From positions 1 to 64,000 of the forward strand of contig NZ_CP108459.1 in NCBI RefSeq assembly GCF_036242395.1: a DNA stretch of 64,000 nt, read 5' to 3'. Positions 58,762 through 64,000 of the stretch are shown piece by piece (position 1 is the stretch's first letter; every line of letters starts with the position of its first letter). A program made the position numbers and the translations under genes. The DNA comes from Kitasatospora sp. NBC_01266. GTDB lineage: Bacteria > Actinomycetota > Actinomycetes > Streptomycetales > Streptomycetaceae. The notes beneath the pieces were generated by a model that worked only from the letters and a program-made list of their open reading frames with translations, had not been told where the DNA came from and ran no database searches.

Positions 58762-58878
58762 GGTTCAGCTCTTCGGCTGGTGGCAGTGTCGGCCGGGGTC
58801 GGCGCACTATCACCGGTGCTAGTGGTTTGGCCCTGGCCAGCGGGGCCAGAGGTTGCAGTTCTTCCCGGAGGTGAGCAA

Positions 58879-59394
58879 GTGCCCGAGGCCCCCTCGATCG
58901 AGGACCTCATGACAGTCTGCAAGTACTCGGCCGTGCACCTGGAGATGCGCGACGGCTACATGCGAGATGACCAGCGGTTCGTCGCATGGCAAGCTGGAAC
59001 GCTCGACCTCAGCTCGGCCAATGAGGCCGAGCGCCCCTGGCTCGCGTTGATCGCGGCCACCACAGCGCGCGGTGTCGTTGTGCGACGAGCCCGGATCGTC
59101 TCCGAACCCATCAGCGACTACGTCCGCTTCGAGCACGACCTCACGCCGGCCAACGTGGCATCGGGCGAGATGGTGCGCTGGCTGCCGCGCCGACAGGCGA
59201 CCGGCCTCGCTGTGCCCGGCAACGACTTCTGGCTCTTCGACAGCGCGGTGCTGCTGCTCAACCACTTCGATGGGGACGGCAACTTCATCGACCACGAGCT
59301 AATCAGCGAGCCCGAGATCATCAAGCTGTGTGCAACAGCCTTCGAGGCCGTCTGGGACCGCTCCATCCCACACGAGGAGTATCGACCGGCCTGA
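58879..59394 (+). CDS. DUF6879-like protein
   Basis: A 171-residue acidic protein with DLMTVCKYSAVHLEMRDGY, RRARIVSEPISDYVRFEHDLT, ASGEMVRWLPRRQAT and NDFWLFDSAVLLLNHFDGDG, the pattern of a common Streptomyces family of unknown function often found with XRE regulators. GTG 58879 is set by the RBS GGAGGTGAG. Upstream operator links it to pair C. Confidence 0.8.
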   Translation: MPEAPSIEDLMTVCKYSAVHLEMRDGYMRDDQRFVAWQAGTLDLSSANEAERPWLALIAATTARGVVVRRARIVSEPISDYVRFEHDLTPANVASGEMVRWLPRRQATGLAVPGNDFWLFDSAVLLLNHFDGDGNFIDHELISEPEIIKLCATAFEAVWDRSIPHEEYRPA

Positions 59395-59443
59395 CCGGAC
59401 CCGTCCCTGTTCTCAGCACTGCGGCGCAGCTCGTGACCGTCGA

Positions 59444-59911
59444 TCAACGAACGGCCGGGATCCGGCCGCTTCTCCAGTCACTCAGGCGCTTGCGGATGCT
59501 CGCCAGCATCGGCAGGCCGTCCGCCTCCGCAGGGGTGAACCACGCGACCTCGGTCGACTCCACCGACACCCGCAGCTCCCCGCCAACCGGCCGGCCCAGT
59601 AGGCAGATCGAGAACTCCTGCCGCACCTCACCGTCGTCGTAGGCGAACACGTGCCCGGGGTTGGTGTAGGTGCCGACGATCCCGGTCACCTCGATGTGGA
59701 CGCCGGTCTCCTCCAGCGTCTCCCGGATCCCGCACTCGGCCAGGGACTCCCCCAGCTCCATCTTCCCGCCGGGGAGTGCCCACATCCCGTTGTCGGTACG
59801 CCGCTGCAGCAGCACCCGGCCGTCCTCACCGACCACCACCACCGAGGCGGCCGGTACGAGCGAGTTGGGCTTCGGGGCGTTCGTATCGTTCTCGTAGTCA
59901 CGCCTCGGCAT
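59444..59911 (-). CDS. NUDIX hydrolase
   Basis: A 155-residue protein with a full Nudix box (GGKMELGESLAECGIRETLEETGV, about residues 48-70, given here by its invariant G, E and REx2E residues). It cleaves nucleoside diphosphates linked to another group; substrate unknown. RBS TTGGAGGTGGCTC. It precedes no operon partner; the CYTH gene lies 39 bases upstream on the same strand. Confidence 0.92.
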   Translation of the reverse strand: MPRRDYENDTNAPKPNSLVPAASVVVVGEDGRVLLQRRTDNGMWALPGGKMELGESLAECGIRETLEETGVHIEVTGIVGTYTNPGHVFAYDDGEVRQEFSICLLGRPVGGELRVSVESTEVAWFTPAEADGLPMLASIRKRLSDWRSGRIPAVR

Positions 59912-59950
59912 GAGCCACCTCCAAGTCCCAGATGTTCCGGCCGCGTCCCA

Positions 59951-60511
59951 TCAGCGACTCGCCGCGACGGCGTCGGTGTACAGCTCAGTGGTGAGGTCGC
60001 CGCTCTCAATGCCCAGCCCGGCAAGGACATCACGCACCACCGACAGGGCCGCAGGTAGATCGCTGTCGCTGACCGCGATCGTCTCCACCTCGAGGAACGT
60101 GCCGTCGATCTCGGGGACGCGCACCAGCGTTGCCAGCAGATCGCGGCCGTCGGCACTGAAGGAGTAGTTCCGGCAGCGCTTCTCGAACGCGATCACCGGC
60201 ACGTACCCGAGGCCTCGAACGATCTCGTGTGCGGCGGCAGCGTCCTCCACTCGCGTCTCGTGCTCCGGCTTCGAGCCGGACGCCTTGTCCACGCGCGCGC
60301 CCTTGTAGGTGAGCACGGTCCGAGTGTCGTCGGCCGCGTGCACGGTGCGGATCCGCAGCTCGCGATCACCCTGGTCGAGCAGGCCGGCCGGCGTGTCGTA
60401 GTACGTGTCCTGGTAGAGCACCGGGCGCCCCGGGCCGTACGCCTTCTCCAAGCGCTCCGTCACCGCCTTGGGATCCCGCACGATCGCCTTCAGCTCGGCC
60501 TCGATCGCCAA
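59951..60511 (-). CDS. CYTH-domain protein (adenylate cyclase class IV/ThTPase-like)
   Basis: A 186-residue CYTH protein: the signature ExExK appears as IEAELKA, followed by YQDTYYDTP, RELRIR, VLTYKGARVDKASG and the late acidic pair FLEVETIA. CYTH enzymes act on triphosphates such as thiamine triphosphate or ATP. The TTG at 60511 has RBS GAGGAGGAGACA. Probably co-transcribed with the NUDIX gene. Confidence 0.9.
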   Translation of the reverse strand: MAIEAELKAIVRDPKAVTERLEKAYGPGRPVLYQDTYYDTPAGLLDQGDRELRIRTVHAADDTRTVLTYKGARVDKASGSKPEHETRVEDAAAAHEIVRGLGYVPVIAFEKRCRNYSFSADGRDLLATLVRVPEIDGTFLEVETIAVSDSDLPAALSVVRDVLAGLGIESGDLTTELYTDAVAASR

Positions 60512-60566
60512 TGTCTCCTCCTCGGACGGTGGCCATCAACTTGTGAGTCGCAGGCTCGTGTCCCTC

Positions 60567-60802
60567 TCAGGCGCTCGCGCCAGTGTTCAGGGTGCCACCC
60601 TCGACCGCCTCGTGAACCGCCGCCAGTGCCATGCGCCACGGATACGCGCGTGGGTTGCCCTGGCCCGGTGCATTCGGCACGAACCCGTCGTCGCTCCCCA
60701 GCAGCACGCGCACCCCTGCGGATCGGAGCACGGCGATGCTGTGTTTGCGAAGCCGACGATGAACGAGGAGGTGAGCCCGCTGTTGTGGAGCGTGAGGGGC
60801 AT
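60567..60802 (-). pseudogene. Frameshifted amidohydrolase-like gene fragment
   Basis: Minus-strand codons give MPLTLHNSGLTSSFIVGF, then, after a one-base frame change, VLRSAGVRVLLGSDDGF and MALAAVHEAVEGG to a stop. The LLGSDDG segment recalls the late metal-binding Asp of amidohydrolases. Only about 75 codons remain. The upstream end abuts an unrelated fragment at 60804. Confidence 0.55.
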
Positions 60803-60803
60803 C

Positions 60804-60893
60804 GGCCGAGGTCGAGCACGTGCTGCGACGGCAGGACCGCCCGGGGAGGAAGTCCCGGCGATCTGGGGTTTCTGAGGGTGGTTCAGGCGTCCC
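60804..60893 (+). pseudogene. Relic of an adenylation gene 3' end
   Basis: Bases 60804-60827 are identical to 56851-56874 in the VinM-like gene (coding AEVEHVLR). After a deletion, 60833-60893 matches the downstream terminator and following bases 57199-57259 in decayed form. This is the leftover of a second copy of that gene end. Confidence 0.7.
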
Positions 60894-61500
60894 CTTCGCT
60901 CTTCCCCTCCGGTCAGTGGCGGCGCGTGCCCTGCCGGATGGCCGGGCTCGGGCGGCAACTGAACGTCCGTCGCGGGGTTGGTGGCAGATGGGTGGCTGGG
61001 CGCGGCGTGCTCCGCCCCCGCACCCGTGGCCAGCGCCCGGATGCGCTGGACCATCCACTGGCGCCTGGCCTGCGCTGTCGACGCTGCGCGCCGACAGCGC
61101 ACCGGACCGGGCCGCGGGGCGGCCCTTGCCCTGGCCAGTTGCCGTCGGGTTTCGGTGGCTGGGGCCGGTGTCAGGCGAAGGTGCGCTGCCGAGCCGGGCT
61201 GCCTCAGCCTCGGGATGCTGCCCGCCACCCGGCAGCAGACGTGGTCAGAGGCGGCTTGGGCGAGAGGCTGTTGGCGCACCCTGACGACGAGTGGGGCAAG
61301 CCAACCAGCGCCAACGGGACTGGAAGACCGTCGTTGGCCTACCGCCGGAGCGACTCCGTGGACGGGTACGCGGCCCTGCCGGAGGCCCGTCGTTGGCTGA
61401 CCATGGCCGCTGATGGCGGTGCGCCTTCCGCACGTCATCAACCAGTGGTTAGAGCGAACCGCACGGGCAGGTCGCTGACCTTGGCAAATGCCGATCGGAA
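60894..61500. other. Degenerate region without an intact gene
   Basis: Some frames look partly coding (for example LLAHPDDEWGKPTSANG near 61270, followed by GRPSLAYRRSDSVDGY), but none has start, RBS and stop in a sensible place. It probably holds decayed genes. Confidence 0.4.
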
Positions 61501-61501
61501 G

Positions 61502-61693
61502 GGGATTCCAGGATCCCCAAAGGGGATCCTGCGATCCCGCGAAGGGATTCCAGGATCCCTAAAATGGACTATGAGTCCATGGTGGACATAGGTCCATTCG
61601 GGTGATTTTGGTGGGCAAAAATGGACTCATGATCCATGGATGAATAGTCTATTTTTAGGTGTGGGGAGTCCCATATATGGACTATGAGTCCAT
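61502..61693. promoter_or_regulatory. Operator cluster of wHTH pair D
   Basis: Two GGGATTCCAGGATCCC-type palindromes (61502-61517, 61543-61559), one GGGGATCCTGCGATCCC between them, then ATGGACTATGAGTCCAT at 61564-61580 and 61677-61693 and ATGGACTCATGATCCAT at 61621-61637. The last site ends 24 bases before the start codon of the first gene. Confidence 0.8.
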
Positions 61694-61717
61694 CGCCAGA
61701 GCACGGAGGAGGGGGCC

Positions 61718-62194
61718 ATGGCAGGTTCGCGTGCCCAGCGGTTCGACGCGGACGGCAACGCCGTCCGGCAGACCCACTTCGGCTACGCGGGCTCGTACAG
61801 CACCGTCGACAACACGCGGATGAACGGGATCGCCGAGGGCGTAGAAGCTCTGACGGATCGTGAGTGCCGGGTGTTGCTGTGGTTCGTGGCCAACATGCCC
61901 GGCCCCGACCTGCCGGTGGAGAAGAGCGGGCCGGAGATCGCGCGCAGGCTGAAGATGGATCCGAAGGTGCTCAAGCGGCACGTCGACAAGCTGTCCGGGA
62001 TGCGCCTGCTGTTGCCAGGCAAGACGATCGGCCGGTACACCTTCTGGAAGGTGACACCGTACCTGTGCTCGCAGGCGGGAGCAGCGGAGCAGCGCGACGC
62101 GATCAAGGCGTGGAATCCTCCCGAGATCCCGCAGTGGGTGGAACCGGAGCCCAAGACGCGTAAGACTCGGGCCAAGAAGACAGAGGGGGAGTGA
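61718..62194 (+). CDS. Winged-helix DNA-binding protein, pair D first gene
   Basis: A 158-residue homologue of the pair A first protein: THFGYAGSYSTVDN, LTDRECRVLLWFV, HTH (EIARRLKMDPKVLKRHVDKLSGMRLL), wing FWKVTPYLC and KAWNPPEIPQW, then a Lys/Arg-rich tail. RBS GGAGGAGGGGGCC. The recognition helix differs from pair A, as expected if each pair recognises its own palindromes. Confidence 0.72.
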   Translation: MAGSRAQRFDADGNAVRQTHFGYAGSYSTVDNTRMNGIAEGVEALTDRECRVLLWFVANMPGPDLPVEKSGPEIARRLKMDPKVLKRHVDKLSGMRLLLPGKTIGRYTFWKVTPYLCSQAGAAEQRDAIKAWNPPEIPQWVEPEPKTRKTRAKKTEGE

Positions 62195-62199
62195 CGGTC

Positions 62200-62535
62200 A
62201 TGCAGATCAACTCGCGCGAGGACGTGCGTCGACTCATGAGCGTGACCAGTTCGCTGCCGCCCAACCAGCGCATCGTCGTCCTGCTCTACGCCACTCATGA
62301 GCAGGACCCGGGCAGTGGGGCCGTCCCCGTGGACGCCAAGGAGCTCGCTGGGGAGATCAACATGGACCCGTCCCTGTTCTCCAGACTGCGAGGGCAGCTC
62401 GTGACCGCCGGCTGGATGGAGAAGATCGAGGACACGGTGTACTACCGCCTCACGTCCAAGGCCGGTGGCGACGACAACGTTGTGCCGATGCGCCAACGAT
62501 CCCGAGCCGATGGGCGGCACATCCGCCACGCCTGA
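62200..62535 (+). CDS. Winged-helix DNA-binding protein, pair D second gene
   Basis: A 111-residue homologue of the pair A second protein (LPPNQRIVVLLYAT, ELAGEINMDPSLFSRLRGQLVTAGWMEKI, VYYRLTSK, basic tail). ATG 62200 lies eight bases after GGGGGAG; a GTG at 62191 would leave no room for an RBS. Translated right after its partner. Confidence 0.72.
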   Translation: MQINSREDVRRLMSVTSSLPPNQRIVVLLYATHEQDPGSGAVPVDAKELAGEINMDPSLFSRLRGQLVTAGWMEKIEDTVYYRLTSKAGGDDNVVPMRQRSRADGRHIRHA

Positions 62536-62674
62536 GCAGTCAAGGTCAAGGGGCCCCGCAGCCGATGCAACTCCCCATCGTCGGGGTACTGCTGCTCGGG
62601 GTGGTGCTGCCCAGCCCTGGGAATCGAGCAAGCGTTTGATCAGCTAGGTGGGCGCCCTCCGCTACGCTGCCGCC

Positions 62675-63340
62675 ATGGTGATCAAGGCTGTGGTGTTCGA
62701 CGTCGGCGAGTGCCTGGTGGACGAGACTCGTGAGTACGGCACCTGGGCCGACTGGCTGCAGGTTCCGAGGCATACCTTCGTCGCCCAGTTCGGCGCAGTC
62801 ATCGCCCAGGGCCTCGACTACCGCGAGACTTTCCAGGTTTTCCGTCCTGGCTTCGATCTCCACGAAGAGCGGGAGAAGCGCGCCGCCGCCGGCAAGCCGG
62901 AGTGGTTCGGCGAGGACGACCTTTACCCGGACGTGCGGCCAGCACTCACGCAGCTCCGCGCGGACGGCCTGTGGCTGGCCATCGCGGGCAATCAGACTGT
63001 CCGCGCCGGCCGGATCCTGCGTGAGCTGTTCACTGGTGACGTCGACCTGATCGGCACTTCGGATGACTGGGGAGCCTCCAAACCCGACCTGCTGTTCTTC
63101 GAGCGCGTTGCCGAGGTCACGCCTGCCGAGCCCAGCGAGGTCCTCTACGTCGGTGACCGTCTGGACAACGACATCCGACCAGCGGCTACAGCTGGGATGC
63201 GCACGGCGTTGATTCGCCGGGGCCCGTGGGGTTGGATCCAGCAGAACGACCCGGCCGCCGCCGACCTGGCCACGTTCCGCATCGACTCCCTCGCCGAACT
63301 GCCTTACCTCATCGTCAAGTTCAACGCTGAAGCGCGCTGA
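62675..63340 (+). CDS. HAD-family hydrolase
   Basis: A 221-residue HAD phosphatase-like protein: motif I FDVGECLVDE (the second Asp of the usual DxD is Glu), motif II-like AIAGNQT, motif III Lys in ASKPD and motif IV YVGDRLDNDI. It hydrolyses phosphate esters or acts as a dehalogenase-type enzyme; substrate unknown. No RBS precedes ATG 62675, and a TACGCT box lies 9 to 14 bases upstream, so the transcript may be leaderless. Its end overlaps the convergent gene by 20 bases. Confidence 0.85.
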   Translation: MVIKAVVFDVGECLVDETREYGTWADWLQVPRHTFVAQFGAVIAQGLDYRETFQVFRPGFDLHEEREKRAAAGKPEWFGEDDLYPDVRPALTQLRADGLWLAIAGNQTVRAGRILRELFTGDVDLIGTSDDWGASKPDLLFFERVAEVTPAEPSEVLYVGDRLDNDIRPAATAGMRTALIRRGPWGWIQQNDPAAADLATFRIDSLAELPYLIVKFNAEAR

Positions 63341-64000
63341 GCGTCGCCGACCAGGAGTAGAGGCGGTCATCGACTTGCTCGACTTCTGGTCGGTCCTGCC
63401 ACGGTGTGAGGGCCCGGCGCGCTTCGCGGACGCGTTCCATGCCGGTCGCGTACCAGGTGAGCGCCAGCTGGTCGAGGGCCTGTTCCAGGCGCTCGCATGC
63501 TGAATCAGGTTGGCCGCTGGCGGCCTCGACTGAGGCGAGGTCAGCCAGGATGACGGAACGTTGCTTGCCGTCCGTTGGGGGCAGCTGGTCGAGCACAGCC
63601 TCCAGGGTGGTGCGCGCTTGCGGCAGGTGGCCTGCGAGCAGTTCGGTGTTTCCCCGGAAGGCGGAGAGTCGCACTGGGCTGAACCAGGTGAACCAGTCCG
63701 GCGACGCGTTCCCGTTGTCGGCTGCCAGGACGTCCTCTGCGCGCCGGAGTAGCGCGAGCGCGCCGCGGAGGTCTCCGCAACGGGTGAGGCACTCGGCCTC
63801 GACGGCGTCCAACCAGGCGAGCAGTTCGGCGGATGCAGGGCCACGCCGGGCGTAGGTGCGCGCCGCAGTCATGCGTTCGGTGGCGTCCTCGCGGCGGCCA
63901 GCCCACCCGGGGATGAAGGCCGAGTGGGCGAGGACGGCCGCGCCGAGGAGGGAATCATCAGCGTCGCCGGCGGCTTGCAGGGCACGGAGGTAGGTGGGTT
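63321..64000 (-). CDS. TPR-containing regulator, C-terminal part (cut by window end)
   Basis: At least 226 residues, open to the window edge. It is a chain of TPR-like helices (LLAWLDAVEAECLTRCGDLRGALALLRRAEDVL, LPQARTTLEAVLDQL, SACERLEQALDQLALTWY) ending WSATLSALQR. In Streptomyces this tail usually belongs to XRE-family regulators with an N-terminal HTH, which would lie beyond base 64000. An upstream AFIPGWAGRREDATERM continues the same frame. Confidence 0.75.
   Translation of the reverse strand, partial: PTYLRALQAAGDADDSLLGAAVLAHSAFIPGWAGRREDATERMTAARTYARRGPASAELLAWLDAVEAECLTRCGDLRGALALLRRAEDVLAADNGNASPDWFTWFSPVRLSAFRGNTELLAGHLPQARTTLEAVLDQLPPTDGKQRSVILADLASVEAASGQPDSACERLEQALDQLALTWYATGMERVREARRALTPWQDRPEVEQVDDRLYSWSATLSALQR

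Overview
The window looks like the left end of a linear Streptomyces or Kitasatospora replicon, most likely a large linear plasmid. GC content is very high throughout. The first 150 bases are a run of telomere-like palindromes, and close by are the telomere genes tap and tpg, a parA-parB partition locus, and a primase-polymerase/helicase replication block behind an iteron-rich region. No rRNA, tRNA or CRISPR array was seen. Whether base 1 is the true terminus cannot be told from the sequence.

Layout. (1) 1-1.2 kb: telomere-like palindromes and non-coding DNA. (2) 1.2-3.9 kb: a tiny tail-anchored protein, an IS3 remnant, a GNAT acetyltransferase, thioredoxin, and winged-helix (wHTH) pair A with its palindromic operators. 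(3) 4.2-15.7 kb: replicon core, comprising a zinc-finger-like protein whose gene carries its own palindromes, tpg, tap, parA and parB with 16 parS-like palindromes (five inside parB), a putative origin, prim-pol and helicase. (4) 15.7-21.9 kb: gamma-butyrolactone signalling island with a FAD monooxygenase, three TetR-type receptors, an AfsA-type synthase, a SARP activator and AREs. (5) 21.9-38.7 kb: an unusual biosynthetic block with a di-domain aromatase/cyclase, an acyl-CoA dehydrogenase-like protein, two PPTases, a degenerate condensation-domain protein, acyl-CoA carboxylase epsilon and beta subunits, a lipoprotein, a tandem ACP, a ketosynthase-like protein with Glu in place of the catalytic Cys, a type II thioesterase, a second SARP, a free ACP, a LAL regulator and a lone PqqD-like protein. 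(6) 39.2-43.9 kb: a LuxR regulator, then an XRE-TPR regulator next to a secreted repeat-peptide precursor (six IGWPAA repeats) and a class V aminotransferase-fold protein lacking the PLP lysine, linked by a shared TGGCAA-N4-TTGCCA operator. (7) 43.9-48.3 kb: wHTH pair B, then a MarR-like regulator divergent from a DUF4097 protein and an alpha/beta hydrolase, this block lying between 27-bp inverted repeats. (8) 48.9-57.2 kb: a complete-looking vicenistatin-type beta-amino-acid starter cassette (glutamate mutase E and S, PLP decarboxylase, two adenylating enzymes, dipeptidyl acyltransferase, thioesterase). (9) 57.3-64 kb: wHTH pairs C and D with private palindromes, a DUF6879-like protein, NUDIX and CYTH enzymes, pseudogene debris, a HAD hydrolase and a truncated TPR regulator.

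How it works together. The starter cassette would make 3-methylaspartate from glutamate, load it on the free ACP, decarboxylate it to 3-aminobutyrate-type beta-aminoacyl-ACP (3-aminoisobutyryl in vicenistatin), cap it with an amino acid and hand it to a polyketide line. No modular PKS with an intact ketosynthase is present here, so either it lies elsewhere or the odd block at 25-33 kb does something new. Regulation is very dense: gamma-butyrolactone receptors, two SARPs, a LAL, LuxR and XRE-TPR regulators, and four wHTH pairs with distinct palindrome families.

The strongest candidates for something undescribed are the secreted repeat-peptide/XRE-TPR pair, the wHTH-pair/private-palindrome modules, and the placement of repeated DNA-binding palindromes inside the coding sequences of replicon proteins.
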